DNA of 34,237 nt. Source: Thermoplasmata archaeon. Its GTDB lineage: Archaea > Thermoplasmatota > Thermoplasmata > Lutacidiplasmatales > UBA184. The position numbers and the translations under genes are program-made. Of this stretch, positions 8,149-16,184 are shown in pieces. Every line of letters begins with the position of its first letter. Position 1 is the first letter of the stretch. A model generated the notes under the pieces. It was not told where the DNA came from. It made no database searches and saw nothing but the letters and a program-made list of their open reading frames with translations. The stretch lies in the NCBI GenBank assembly GCA_030040865.1, contig JASHSX010000138.1, positions 1 to 34,237 on the forward strand, read 5' to 3'.

Positions 8149-8820
8149 GTGACGGCGCCCATCCGGCCGTTCGTGGACGGCTCGGTCCGCGTCGGCGCCG
8201 CCCTCATCGGCGTGGGCACGGTCCAGTTCGTGGTGGCGATGGCCGTCGCGCAGTCCGGCTACCCGCACTACTCGCTCCTCACGAACTACATCAGCGACCT
8301 CGGGAACACGGCGACCTCGCCCCTCCACGACGTCTTCAACGCGTCGATCGTCGGGCTCGGTGTCCTCGGGTTCGTCGGGATCCTCGCCGCATGGAGCGGG
8401 TTCCCCCGGGGCGGCGGCCGGCTCGTCGGCCTCTCGCTGCTCTTGCTCGCCAGCGTGGCCGCCGTCCTCGTGGGGCTGTTCCCGGAGAACGTGAACCCGA
8501 CCGTCCACGGGCTCGCGTCGCTCGCCGTGTTCGCTCCGGGCGGGTTGGGACTCGTGATCGTGGGCACCGGGATGGTCCCGACGACCCATTGGTCGTCGTA
8601 CCGGGGGGCTTCGTACCTGCTGGGAGTGATCACCCTCGTCTCGCTGGCGTACTACGCCCCGACCCAGGCGACGAACTCCACGTTCGACCCCGGTCTGATC
8701 GAGCGCCTCATCGTCGCCCCGATCCTCGTGTGGGCGTTCGCCGTCGCGCTCCACCTCGCCCGGCTTCCGGTCCGCCCGAGGGTGCGCGTAGGATCGGGCG
8801 CCTCGAGACTCCGATCATGA
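8149..8820 (+). CDS. DUF998 family integral membrane protein
   Basis: 223 residues with six hydrophobic segments at about 12-34, 63-82, 91-111, 119-141, 155-170 and 184-204. The NYISDLGNT motif at 46-54, between the first two segments, is the hallmark of DUF998, a membrane family of unknown function widespread in archaea and actinobacteria. Start GTG 8149 is preceded by GGGAGGGA. Its stop overlaps the ATG of the type II NADH dehydrogenase (ATGA), so the two are probably made together in the membrane. Confidence 0.85.
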   Translation: MTAPIRPFVDGSVRVGAALIGVGTVQFVVAMAVAQSGYPHYSLLTNYISDLGNTATSPLHDVFNASIVGLGVLGFVGILAAWSGFPRGGGRLVGLSLLLLASVAAVLVGLFPENVNPTVHGLASLAVFAPGGLGLVIVGTGMVPTTHWSSYRGASYLLGVITLVSLAYYAPTQATNSTFDPGLIERLIVAPILVWAFAVALHLARLPVRPRVRVGSGASRLRS

Positions 8821-10037
8821 TCGGCGACCCCGGGGGCGCGTCCACCGGCCCGGACGACACGGCGGCGTCGCTCGTGATCCTCGGGGCGGGGTACGCGGGC
8901 CTCACGGTCGCCCACGAGGTGAACCGCCGCGCGAAGGGGACGATCCCGATCGTGCTGGTCGACCGTCATCCGGTCCACGTCCTCCGCACCGAGCTCTACG
9001 AGATCGGGCGGCTCGCGGCCGCCGGCGGGAACGTCGCCCGGTGGACGGTGCCGCTCGGGAGGATCTTCGACCGCACGTCCGTCACGACGCGGGAGGGCAC
9101 CGTCACACGGATCGACCTCGCCGCCCGTCGCGTCGAACTCGACCACGGGACGGTACCGTTCCGGTCGCTCGCGATCTGTCTCGGGAGCGTCGCGGCGTAC
9201 TACGGCGTCCCGGGGGCGAAGGAGCTCACGCAGCAGGTCTACCGCCTCTCGGGGGCCCAGCGCCTGGCCGCCGAGATCCTCCGGGTCGAACGGGCGTCCC
9301 GGGAGCTCCCCGGCGAGCGTCGACCCCGGATCGTGGTCGTCGGCGGTGGTTCGACCGGCACCGAGCTCGCCGCCGAGATCGCGACGACCGACTGGGCGGC
9401 GCTCGCCGGTGCTGGGGCGCGACCGCCCGACGTCGTGCTGCTCACCGGCGCGCTGCCGTTCCTGGCCGGGCTGCCGCCGCGCTTGGTCGCGCACGCCCGG
9501 GAGGTCCTCCGCCGGGCGGGCGTCGCCGTCGTGCACGGATACAACGTGACCCGCGTCGACCCCGGCAGGGTCACGCTCGAGGACGGCACCGCCCTCGCCT
9601 GCGACCTCGCGGTCTGGTGCGCCGGGCTCGAAGCGCCGGACGTCGTCCGGGAACTTCCGGTGCCCCACGGTCGGAGCGGCCGGATCCGGGTCGATCCGAC
9701 GCTCATGGTACCGGGCCATCCGGGCGTCGCCGGCGTCGGCGACGTGATCGAGTTCGTCGACCCCGAGACCGGCATGATGGTGCCCGGGACCGCCCAGGCG
9801 GCGCTCGCGGAGGCGAAGACGGCCGCCGCGAACCTGATCGCCCAGTGGCGGGGAGAGCCGATGTCGGCGTTCCACTACCGGGAGCGGGGGGTCGTCGTCG
9901 CGCTCGGCCTCGGGAAGGCCGCGGGCTCGGTGCGACAGCTCACGATCTGGGGGAGCCCGGCGGCGCTGTTGAAGCGTGCCGTGCAGCGGGACTACGCCCG
10001 CGCCGCCGAGCGCGGCGACACGCCATCGCTGCTCTAG
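8817..10037 (+). CDS. Type II NADH dehydrogenase-like FAD/NAD(P)-dependent oxidoreductase
   Basis: 406 residues with two dinucleotide-binding folds: GAGYAG at 23-28 for FAD, and VVVGGGSTGTELAAEIA near residue 175-190 for NAD(P)H. The VAGVGDVIEF stretch (FAD ribityl contact) and the C-terminal VVVALGLGKAAG and LKRAVQRDYA are as in NDH-2/sulfide:quinone reductase-like proteins. NDH-2 passes electrons from NADH to quinone at the membrane surface without pumping protons. No redox-active cysteine pair as in sulfide:quinone reductase is visible in the substrate region, so NDH-2 is preferred. The start ATG overlaps the DUF998 stop. Confidence 0.88.
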   Translation: MIGDPGGASTGPDDTAASLVILGAGYAGLTVAHEVNRRAKGTIPIVLVDRHPVHVLRTELYEIGRLAAAGGNVARWTVPLGRIFDRTSVTTREGTVTRIDLAARRVELDHGTVPFRSLAICLGSVAAYYGVPGAKELTQQVYRLSGAQRLAAEILRVERASRELPGERRPRIVVVGGGSTGTELAAEIATTDWAALAGAGARPPDVVLLTGALPFLAGLPPRLVAHAREVLRRAGVAVVHGYNVTRVDPGRVTLEDGTALACDLAVWCAGLEAPDVVRELPVPHGRSGRIRVDPTLMVPGHPGVAGVGDVIEFVDPETGMMVPGTAQAALAEAKTAAANLIAQWRGEPMSAFHYRERGVVVALGLGKAAGSVRQLTIWGSPAALLKRAVQRDYARAAERGDTPSLL

Positions 10038-10056
10038 CCGTGCCCGGTCCGAAACG

Positions 10057-10064
10057 GGATATTC
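10057..10064 (+). promoter_or_regulatory. TATA-like box of the sugar nucleotidyltransferase gene
   Basis: GGATATTC lies 26-33 bases before the ATG at 10090, the distance expected for a leaderless archaeal transcript. Confidence 0.5.
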
Positions 10065-10089
10065 GCCGTCTCCTCCCGGAGTCCCGGCG

Positions 10090-11064
10090 ATGAAGGCGCT
10101 GGTCCTGATCGGCGGCTTCGGCACCCGGCTGCGGCCGGTCACCTACTCCGTGCCGAAGCAGCTGATCCCGCTCGCGGGACGCCCGATGCTCTACCACGTG
10201 CTCGATCTCCTCCCGACGGACATCGAGGAGGCCGTGCTCGCGACCGGCTACAAGGCGGAGATGATCGACGCCTACGTCCGAGCGCATCCCCTGCCGTTCC
10301 CGGTCCGAACCGTCCCCGAGGCGGAGCCGCTCGGCACCGGCGGGGGGATGCGGAACGCCGGCGAGGGGATGTCCGATCCGTTCTACCTCCTCAACTCCGA
10401 CGTGATCGCCCAGGTCGACCTGCGCGACGTGCGGGCCCGGTTCGACCGTCTCGGCGGGGCCGGCGTCATGACCCTCGCCGAGGTCGAGGACGTTCGACCG
10501 TACGGGGTGGCGGCCCTGGGTCCCGACGACCGCATCACGGGGTTCGTCGAGAAGCCCGAACCCGAGGCGGCCCCGTCACGCTGGATCAACGCCGGCGTCG
10601 CGATCTGGCGCCGGAGCGTCCTCGACCGCATCCCGCCCGGTCGGGCCCTGAGCTTCGAGCGCGAGGTCGTTCCCGGTCTCCTCGCCGACGGGGTCTTCGG
10701 CTACCGTCTCACCGGCTACTGGGACGACGCCGGGACCCCCGAGCGCCTGCTTCGTTCGCAGCGCCTCCTGTTCGGCGACGACCGCGGCCGGATCGGGACG
10801 CTCCCCGCGGGCGCCGAGGGGACCGGCCCGGTGGCCACGATGGAGGGCGCGACGGGTCGGGGGGCCGAGTTCGGCCGCTGGGTCACGCTCGGGCCGCACT
10901 CCTTCGTCGGCCCCGACGCGCACGTCGAGGACTCGATCCTGATGGACGGGGTTCGCGTCGAGGCAGGCGCGTGGGTCGTCGGGAGCATCCTCGGGCCCCG
11001 GACCACCGTCCGCGCCGGGCATCGCGTCGAGGGCCAGGTCACCGGCGAAGCCGCCGAGTTGTGA
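10090..11064 (+). CDS. RmlA/ManC-like sugar-1-phosphate nucleotidyltransferase with left-handed beta-helix tail
   Basis: 324 residues. The N-terminal domain has the nucleotide loop GGFGTRLRPVTYSVPKQLIPL (residues 8-28), the LNSDVI metal/product site, FVEKPE and WINAGVAIW, all standard for NTP-transferases of the glucose-1-phosphate thymidylyltransferase/mannose-1-phosphate guanylyltransferase group. The last about 75 residues are hexapeptide-like repeats (TLGPHSFVGPDAHVEDSILMDGV...) that form a left-handed beta helix, as in GDP-mannose pyrophosphorylases. The product, NDP-glucose or GDP-mannose, feeds glycan or glycolipid synthesis. Substrate specificity is not decided by the sequence. Convergent with the dehydrogenase gene, with 4 bases between the stops. 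Confidence 0.9.
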   Translation: MKALVLIGGFGTRLRPVTYSVPKQLIPLAGRPMLYHVLDLLPTDIEEAVLATGYKAEMIDAYVRAHPLPFPVRTVPEAEPLGTGGGMRNAGEGMSDPFYLLNSDVIAQVDLRDVRARFDRLGGAGVMTLAEVEDVRPYGVAALGPDDRITGFVEKPEPEAAPSRWINAGVAIWRRSVLDRIPPGRALSFEREVVPGLLADGVFGYRLTGYWDDAGTPERLLRSQRLLFGDDRGRIGTLPAGAEGTGPVATMEGATGRGAEFGRWVTLGPHSFVGPDAHVEDSILMDGVRVEAGAWVVGSILGPRTTVRAGHRVEGQVTGEAAEL

Positions 11065-11068
11065 GGGA

Positions 11069-12106
11069 CTAGTACGCCGGTCCGGTCACGACCACCTTGA
11101 CGGCCTCGTCCGGCCGCTGGGCGAGCGCGAACGCCCGAGCGATCTCCCCGAGCGGCACCCGGTGGGTCACGAGGTCGGCGAGCGGTAGCCGACCCTCGAC
11201 CGCGAGGCGATGGACCTCGGCGATCTCCGGCTCGGTCGTCGCGTACGACGGCACGATCCGGACGCCCCGCAGGTAGAGGTCCTGGAGGTCGGCGTCGAGC
11301 CGGCTGCCCTTCTCCGGCAGCCCGAACAGGTTGACGGTGCCGCCTCGCCGGACGAGCGCGGTCGCGTCGCGGACGACCGACGGGTGCCCCGTGGCGACGA
11401 CGGCGAGGTCGACCCCGCGCCCCTCGGTCGCCCGGTCGACCGCGGCGCGCACCGCCCCCTCCGTGCGGGGGTCGACGGTGGCGTCGACCCCGCCTCGCTC
11501 GGCCGCGGCCCGTCGGAGGGGCGAGATCTCGGTACCGCCGACCCACGCGGCGCCGAGGGCCCGCGCGAGCCGGGCGTAGAGCAAGCCGACCGGCCCGAGC
11601 CCGAGGACGACCACCGTCCCTCCGGCCGGGAATCCCACGCGGCGGAGCGCGGTGAGCGCGCAGCCGGCGGGCTCCAGGAGGGCGCCGACGTCCCACGAGA
11701 TCCCGGGGTCGAGCCGGAGCACCGCCTTCCGCTCGACGTTCTCGGCCGGCACCCGGAACGTCTCGGCGAAACCCCCGGGATCGAGGTTCGTCGACGAGTA
11801 CGTCGGGCAGAACGTGAGGTCGCCGCGGGCGCAGACGGCGCACCGGTAGCACGGGACGTGGTGGTGCACGAAGACCCGGTCGCCGACGCCGAGTCCGGGG
11901 ACTCCGTCGCCGACCGCTGAGATCCGTCCGACCGGCTCGTGGCCGATCACCCCGGCTGTGCGGTAGTTCCCGCGCAGCTTTTCGAGGTCCGTGCCGCAGA
12001 CGCCGCAGGCGGCGAGTTCGACGGCGACCTCGCCCGGACCGACGGCCGGAGCCGTCCGTTCGTCGACGGAGAGGCCTCCGTTCCCGTCCAGCCGCGCGAA
12101 CTTCAT
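11069..12106 (-). CDS. Zinc-dependent medium-chain alcohol/polyol dehydrogenase
   Basis: 345 residues. Catalytic zinc ligands are C37 in CGVCGTD (34-40), H56-E57 in IGHEPVG, and E145 in LLEPAGC. Structural zinc ligands are C86, C89, C92 and C100. The Rossmann motif GLGPVG is at 169-174. This is the threonine/sorbitol dehydrogenase-like branch, acting on a secondary or primary alcohol with NAD(P). The start ATG overlaps the stop of the class III aminotransferase by four bases (ATGA), so both form one operon. The pair suggests successive steps on an amino alcohol or amino acid, but the substrate is unknown. Confidence 0.9.
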   Translation of the reverse strand: MKFARLDGNGGLSVDERTAPAVGPGEVAVELAACGVCGTDLEKLRGNYRTAGVIGHEPVGRISAVGDGVPGLGVGDRVFVHHHVPCYRCAVCARGDLTFCPTYSSTNLDPGGFAETFRVPAENVERKAVLRLDPGISWDVGALLEPAGCALTALRRVGFPAGGTVVVLGLGPVGLLYARLARALGAAWVGGTEISPLRRAAAERGGVDATVDPRTEGAVRAAVDRATEGRGVDLAVVATGHPSVVRDATALVRRGGTVNLFGLPEKGSRLDADLQDLYLRGVRIVPSYATTEPEIAEVHRLAVEGRLPLADLVTHRVPLGEIARAFALAQRPDEAVKVVVTGPAY

Positions 12107-13494
12107 GCCCGGGCGCGGGCCGCGCGGATCGCGGCGTCGAGGATCTCGATCGCCTCGTCGATCTCCTCGCGGCGCACGATGAGCGGCGGGATGTACCGGA
12201 GCGTCGAGCGACCGCACGGGAGGAGGATGAGGCCCCGCCGGTATGCCTCTTCGAGGACGTGGTCCCGGAACGCGACGGCGGGCGCCTTCGTGCGCCGGTC
12301 GACGACGAACTCCGTCGCCGTCATCAGCCCGATCCCGCGGACGTCGCCGATCTCGTCGTGCTTCGCCTGGAGCTCCTTGAGACGGGCGAGCAGGTAGTCG
12401 CCCTGGAGGCGGGCGTTGTCCAAAAGGTGCTCCTTCTCGATGACGTCGAGCGTGGCCAGCGACGCGGCGACCGAGACCAGGTTGCCGCCGAAGGTGTTCG
12501 AGTGCGTCCCCGGTACCGAGAGGTCGAGCTCCTCGCGGAATGCGACGGCCCCCATCGGGAGTCCGCCCCCGACGGCCTTCGCCATCGTCACGATGTCGGG
12601 GTCGATGCCGTGGTGCTCGATCGCGAACCAGCGGCCGGTCCGGCCCATGCCGGCCTGGACCTCATCGTCGATGAACAGGATCCCGTGCTCGTCGAGGATC
12701 CCCTTGATCGTCGTGTGCCAGCGCGGCGGCGGCACGATGTACCCGCCCTCGCCCAGCACCGGTTCCGCGATGAACGCGGCCACGTCGTCGGGAGGGATCG
12801 ACGTCTGGAAGTACAGCTCCTTCAGGATCTTCGCGCAGTACAGATCGCAGCTCGGGTACTCGAGCTGGTACGGGCATCGGTAGCAGTACGGCGAGGGGAT
12901 CGCATGGCCCCCGCCCACGAACGCGTCGAACCGCGCCCGCTGGACGGGCTTCGACGTGGTGAGCGTGAGCGACCCCATCGTGCGGCCGTGGAACGCGCCG
13001 AGCAGTCCGACCGTGATCGGTCGCTGCCGGTGCCACCGGGCGATCTTGAGCGCCGCCTCGGCGCTCTCGGTCCCGCTGTTCGTGAAGAAGACCTTCTTCG
13101 CAAAGTTCCCCGGCGCGATCTTCGCGAGGCGCTCGGCGAGCACGGTCTGGCTCTCGTAGTAGAAGTCCGACCCCGCGAAGTGGGAGAGCCGCCCGACCTG
13201 CTCCCGCACCGCGCGCACGACCTCGGGGTGCGCGTAGCCGACCGCGTTCACGGCCACGCCCGACGCGAAGTCGAGGAGACGGTTCCCGTCGACGTCGGTC
13301 ACCCAGACGCCCTGGCCGGAGGCGGCGACGATCGGGCCCGTCTTCGTGTTCGTCATCAGGTAACGCCGGTCCCGCTCGATGATCCGCTTCGCGTTCGGGC
13401 CGGGGATCGACGTGCGCAGGACCACGCCCCGGGCGGGGCTCGGGGCGTCGGCCGAGGACGACGGAGCTTCGGGGACGGGACCGCTCTGGCTCAT
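12103..13494 (-). CDS. Class III (ornithine/4-aminobutyrate-type) PLP aminotransferase or amino acid racemase
   Basis: 463 residues. The PLP lysine is K306 in MAKAVGGGLPMGA, the PLP ring aspartate D277 in FIDDEVQAG, and the phosphate-binding SGT is at 140-142. Four cysteines at 204, 207, 216 and 220 (CYRC...C...C) sit in an insert shared with a subset of archaeal GabT-like enzymes. By overall look it resembles the Thermococcales group in which some members are aminotransferases and others amino acid racemases. Substrates could be ornithine, lysine, 4-aminobutyrate or neutral amino acids. ATG 13494 is chosen because a TATA-like box lies 30-40 bases upstream; the frame is open further to 13572. 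It forms an operon with the zinc dehydrogenase through an ATGA overlap. Confidence 0.9.
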   Translation of the reverse strand: MSQSGPVPEAPSSSADAPSPARGVVLRTSIPGPNAKRIIERDRRYLMTNTKTGPIVAASGQGVWVTDVDGNRLLDFASGVAVNAVGYAHPEVVRAVREQVGRLSHFAGSDFYYESQTVLAERLAKIAPGNFAKKVFFTNSGTESAEAALKIARWHRQRPITVGLLGAFHGRTMGSLTLTTSKPVQRARFDAFVGGGHAIPSPYCYRCPYQLEYPSCDLYCAKILKELYFQTSIPPDDVAAFIAEPVLGEGGYIVPPPRWHTTIKGILDEHGILFIDDEVQAGMGRTGRWFAIEHHGIDPDIVTMAKAVGGGLPMGAVAFREELDLSVPGTHSNTFGGNLVSVAASLATLDVIEKEHLLDNARLQGDYLLARLKELQAKHDEIGDVRGIGLMTATEFVVDRRTKAPAVAFRDHVLEEAYRRGLILLPCGRSTLRYIPPLIVRREEIDEAIEILDAAIRAARARA

Positions 13495-13523
13495 AGGGAC
13501 CGGGACGGCCGAGGCCGGCGGGC

Positions 13524-13534
13524 GGGTAAAATGT
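13524..13534 (-). promoter_or_regulatory. TATA-like box of the aminotransferase-dehydrogenase operon
   Basis: ACATTTTACCC on the minus strand, about 30-40 bases before ATG 13494. It decides the start of the class III aminotransferase, since the longer open frame would be translated from upstream of this box. Confidence 0.5.
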
Positions 13535-13575
13535 TCTCGGTGCGCGACCGGACGGCCGGACCTCCTCTGCAACGA

Positions 13576-13584
13576 CTTACTTTA
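13576..13584 (+). promoter_or_regulatory. TATA-like box of the small orphan gene
   Basis: CTTACTTTA lies about 30-38 bases before ATG 13614. The in-frame ATG at 13584 falls on the edge of this box and is therefore unlikely to be the start. Confidence 0.45.
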
Positions 13585-13613
13585 TGCGGCGCGTCCGGGT
13601 CGCGGTCCGAGCG

Positions 13614-13895
13614 ATGACCTCCGGCGGCGCCGAGCCCGATGCCGAACTCGACGAGATCGAGGAGGTCGTCCCGGCGCGGGCCGTGCTGACGGAGCTCGCC
13701 CGCGGGTTCCTGCTCGTCCAGAGCTCGGACCCCGAGCACGCCGTCCGGTTCGCGGCCGGGTTCCTCCGCGAGCAGACGGGCCGGGCCGGGCTCGCCCGCA
13801 TCGAGCCGGTGCAGAAGGTGAGCCTCGCGAGGCTCTCGCTGGGTCGCCAGAATCGGGGCGCAGTAGAGCCGTCGGGTCTACCGCCGTCCCCGTGA
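13614..13895 (+). CDS. Small protein of unknown function
   Basis: 93 residues, not recognised. The N-terminal 20 are acidic (EPDAELDEIEEVV), followed by two predicted amphipathic helices (RAVLTELARGFLLVQ and DPEHAVRFAAGFLREQTGR) and a basic C-terminal part. No membrane segment, cysteine pair or known motif is visible. Support for it being real: its own TATA-like box at the proper spacing, and a divergent arrangement that leaves the spacer otherwise empty. Its last 18 bases overlap the convergent PLP aminotransferase gene. Confidence 0.5.
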   Translation: MTSGGAEPDAELDEIEEVVPARAVLTELARGFLLVQSSDPEHAVRFAAGFLREQTGRAGLARIEPVQKVSLARLSLGRQNRGAVEPSGLPPSP

Positions 13896-14891
13896 CCCGG
13901 CCCGGTCCCGCACCGCGAGGTACGCCCGGAAGTCCCGCGCGAACGTCGGTCGGGTGAGTCCGATCCGGACGCCCTGGGGGTCCCCGAAGAAATCTCCGGG
14001 GCAGACGAGGACGGAGGCCCGAAGGCATCGCCGGGCGAGCGCCCGGCCGTCCGGCCGCACTGGTCGGTCGAAGTATACCGGGGCGGCGCGAGGGGCCGAG
14101 CCCGGGAACGCCGCCCGGATCACGGCCGCGTTCCGCTCGAACACCGCGGCGACTCGGCGTCGGATGCGCTCGCGTTCCCGCCAGGTAGCGATCGCCGAAG
14201 CGATCGAGTACGGCGACACCTTGTCGACAAAGTGATCGTGGAACCGACGGAACGCCCGTTGCGACTCCTCGGGGGCGACCGCGAACCCGACCCGGATCGC
14301 GTCCGCGCCGAAGAACTTCGAGAACGTTCCGGTCCGCCAGACCCCCCGGCGGCCGTCCCCCGAGAAGCTCGGAACGTCGGCGAACTCCCGGAACGTTTCG
14401 TCGACGAGCACGTGCCGGGCCCCGTCGACGGCGGTGTGCATCGCGTCGCGACCCAGCCATGTCCCCTCGGGGTTCCTCGGGTTCGACAGCACGGCGAGCG
14501 CGGCCGGGCCCCCCGGCGGCACCGGGCGGAACCCGGACCAGCGAGCGACCTCGACGAGCGGCGGATACTCCGGCCACCGTACGCGGCACCGGCGAGCGCC
14601 GCCCCCGCGGATCGTGCGCCCCAGGAAGAGGGCGACCCAGCCGTTCGCCTCCGACGCCCCGTGGGTGAGGAACAGGCGCCCCGGATCCACGTTGACGGAC
14701 TCGGCGAGGAGCGCGCGGAGCTCCGCGGCGTCGGCGGTGCGGACCTCCCGGGCCGAGGGTCGCACCGGGCCTACGACCCCGTGCATCCCGCTCTCGCCGA
14801 GGTTGTGGCGGCACGCCTCGTGCGCGTCGATCCACTCGCCGAGAGGGAAGGTCACGACATGTGGGAAGGGGGAGCGGGCTAAGGCCTGCAC
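13878..14891 (-). CDS. Compact PLP-dependent aminotransferase, fold type I (class I/II)
   Basis: 337 residues from GTG 14891. Recognisable sites: SNPRNPEGTW at 136-145 (N-binding loop), VLVDETFREF at 162-171 with PLP aspartate D164, and GTFSKFFGADAIRVGF at 188-203 with the PLP lysine K192 and arginine R200. The length and the SKFFG-x-D pattern resemble histidinol-phosphate aminotransferase or CobD-like enzymes, but the N-terminal region (HGASEANGWVALFLG for the GT loop) is atypical. Substrate unknown. An in-frame GTG at 14855 would fit a CTTAGCC box at 14878-14884 and give a protein 12 residues shorter. Confidence 0.78.
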   Translation of the reverse strand: MQALARSPFPHVVTFPLGEWIDAHEACRHNLGESGMHGVVGPVRPSAREVRTADAAELRALLAESVNVDPGRLFLTHGASEANGWVALFLGRTIRGGGARRCRVRWPEYPPLVEVARWSGFRPVPPGGPAALAVLSNPRNPEGTWLGRDAMHTAVDGARHVLVDETFREFADVPSFSGDGRRGVWRTGTFSKFFGADAIRVGFAVAPEESQRAFRRFHDHFVDKVSPYSIASAIATWRERERIRRRVAAVFERNAAVIRAAFPGSAPRAAPVYFDRPVRPDGRALARRCLRASVLVCPGDFFGDPQGVRIGLTRPTFARDFRAYLAVRDRAGSRGRR

Positions 14892-14976
14892 GGCTCAGGA
14901 CGACGTCCTCCGGCCCCCGGTATCACGCCCCGCAGCGGGGACTTCGGGCGGTCCCATTCCCGGGGAGGCCGTTCCC

Positions 14977-15459
14977 GTGCAGCCGAACGCTCATGAGCAC
15001 CGGCCGGGAGCTCCGCCGACCCCTGTGGTGCCGGCTCCCGCCCCCTCGGTCACCGTCGGACCGAACGGGCGGATCCTCGCCCTCTCGGCCGCCTGGTTCG
15101 GCGACGGCGCCCGCCGGCGACGGGAGGCCCGCCGGGCCGGCCGATGCGTCGAGTGCGAGCGGCCTCTCGCGGGCCACCGGACCCCGTACTGCTCGCGCCG
15201 GTGTCGCTGGAGGTTCCACGGGCACTACTTCTGGGACTCGGCGCGCTCGTACGTGATGCTCCGTGATCGGTACGTCTGCCAGGTCTGCCGCGTTCGCCGA
15301 CGGGCGCGCGAGCTCGACGTCGATCACATCGTGGAGATCGCGCGCGGCGGCGCCGCTCTCGAGTACTCGAACCTCCAGACCATCTGTCGCGCGTGCCACC
15401 GCTCGAAGACGCGGGCGTTCCTCCGGTCGCGGGGGGAGGCGCCGGCCGACCCCGGTTGA
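14977..15459 (+). CDS. HNH endonuclease-domain protein with extra N-terminal zinc knuckle
   Basis: 160 residues from GTG 14977, which follows GGGGAGG. After a Pro/Ala-rich lead comes a four-cysteine knuckle C57-x2-C60...C72-x3-C76 (CVECERPLAGHRTPYCSRRC). Next is an HNH/McrA-type nuclease fold: C101-x2-C104, D116-H117 in LDVDHIVE, N132 in YSNLQTIC, and C137-x2-C140-H141. The DH, N and H residues form the catalytic metal site and the two Cys pairs the structural zinc. Stand-alone HNH proteins can be restriction, repair or homing nucleases. There is no methyltransferase, intron or mobile element next to it, so the role is open. Starts at GTG 15025 or 15028 are possible. Confidence 0.8.
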   Translation: MQPNAHEHRPGAPPTPVVPAPAPSVTVGPNGRILALSAAWFGDGARRRREARRAGRCVECERPLAGHRTPYCSRRCRWRFHGHYFWDSARSYVMLRDRYVCQVCRVRRRARELDVDHIVEIARGGAALEYSNLQTICRACHRSKTRAFLRSRGEAPADPG

Positions 15460-15473
15460 CCGGTGCCGGTGCC

Positions 15474-15480
15474 TTCAATT
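15474..15480 (+). promoter_or_regulatory. Possible TATA-like box of the F420/NADP oxidoreductase gene
   Basis: TTCAATT, followed by GG, lies about 35-41 bases before ATG 15515 and is the only A/T-rich stretch in the spacer. Confidence 0.35.
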
Positions 15481-15514
15481 GGCCCCGGACGCTGGGGACG
15501 GCGAGGTCGCACCG

Positions 15515-16162
15515 ATGAGGGTCGGCATCCTCGGATCGGGGGACGTGGGCTGCTCGCTCGCGAGGGGGTTCGTCGCGGCCGGCCACACCGTGAAGATCGG
15601 CACCCGGAAGGCGACGCCTCCGAAGGTCGCGGAGTGGGTCGAGACGTCCGGAGGCTCCGGGAGCGTCGGGACGTTCGCCGAGGCGGCGAGGTTCGGCGAG
15701 GTCGTGGCCCTCGCGATTCGGGGGGTCGCCGTGGAGGACGCGATCGAAGCTGCGGGGGTCGACGCCTTTGACGGCAAAGTGGTGATCGACGTGACGAACC
15801 CCCTCGCGTTCTCTCAGGGCGGCTCGGTCTCGCTCGCCCGCGGGTTCACGACGTCGAACGGGGAGGAGGTCCAGCGTCGACTCCCGCGGGCCCGCGTGGT
15901 GAAGGCGTTCAACATCGTGGGGAACTCGCTGTTCTACCGGCCGGCCCTCCCCGGCGGACCGCCCGACATGTACGTCTGCGGCAACGACGCGACGGCGAAG
16001 GGTACCGTCACCGAGATCCTGCACGAGTTCGGGTGGCCCTCCGTGATCGACATCGGGGGGATCGAAGGGTCCCGCGAGCTCGAGAGCCTCTGCATCCTCT
16101 GGGTGAAGACCGGCGTCGCCCTCCAGAACTTCGAGATCGCCTACAAGGTCCTCCGCAAGTAG
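15515..16162 (+). CDS. NADPH-dependent F420 reductase-like oxidoreductase
   Basis: 215 residues with an N-terminal Rossmann fold: MRVGILGSGDVG, GxGxxG at 7-12, then HTVKIGTRK for the NADP 2'-phosphate. The VVKAFNIVGN and PDMYVCGND stretches and IDIGGIEGSRELESLCILWV near the C-terminus are typical of the F420-dependent NADP oxidoreductase family (PF03807). True Fno enzymes move hydride between NADPH and coenzyme F420. Many relatives in this family have no proven F420 use, so the name is family-level only. Convergent with the DUF1697 gene, with 22 bases between the stops. Confidence 0.83.
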   Translation: MRVGILGSGDVGCSLARGFVAAGHTVKIGTRKATPPKVAEWVETSGGSGSVGTFAEAARFGEVVALAIRGVAVEDAIEAAGVDAFDGKVVIDVTNPLAFSQGGSVSLARGFTTSNGEEVQRRLPRARVVKAFNIVGNSLFYRPALPGGPPDMYVCGNDATAKGTVTEILHEFGWPSVIDIGGIEGSRELESLCILWVKTGVALQNFEIAYKVLRK

Positions 16163-16184
16163 CGGACGGCCGGGATCGGGGCCG

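Noticed and set aside
14977..15459. Restriction or other defence system around the HNH gene
   Set aside because: No methyltransferase, helicase or other defence partner lies on either side; the methyltransferase at 16756-17625 looks like a small-molecule enzyme.
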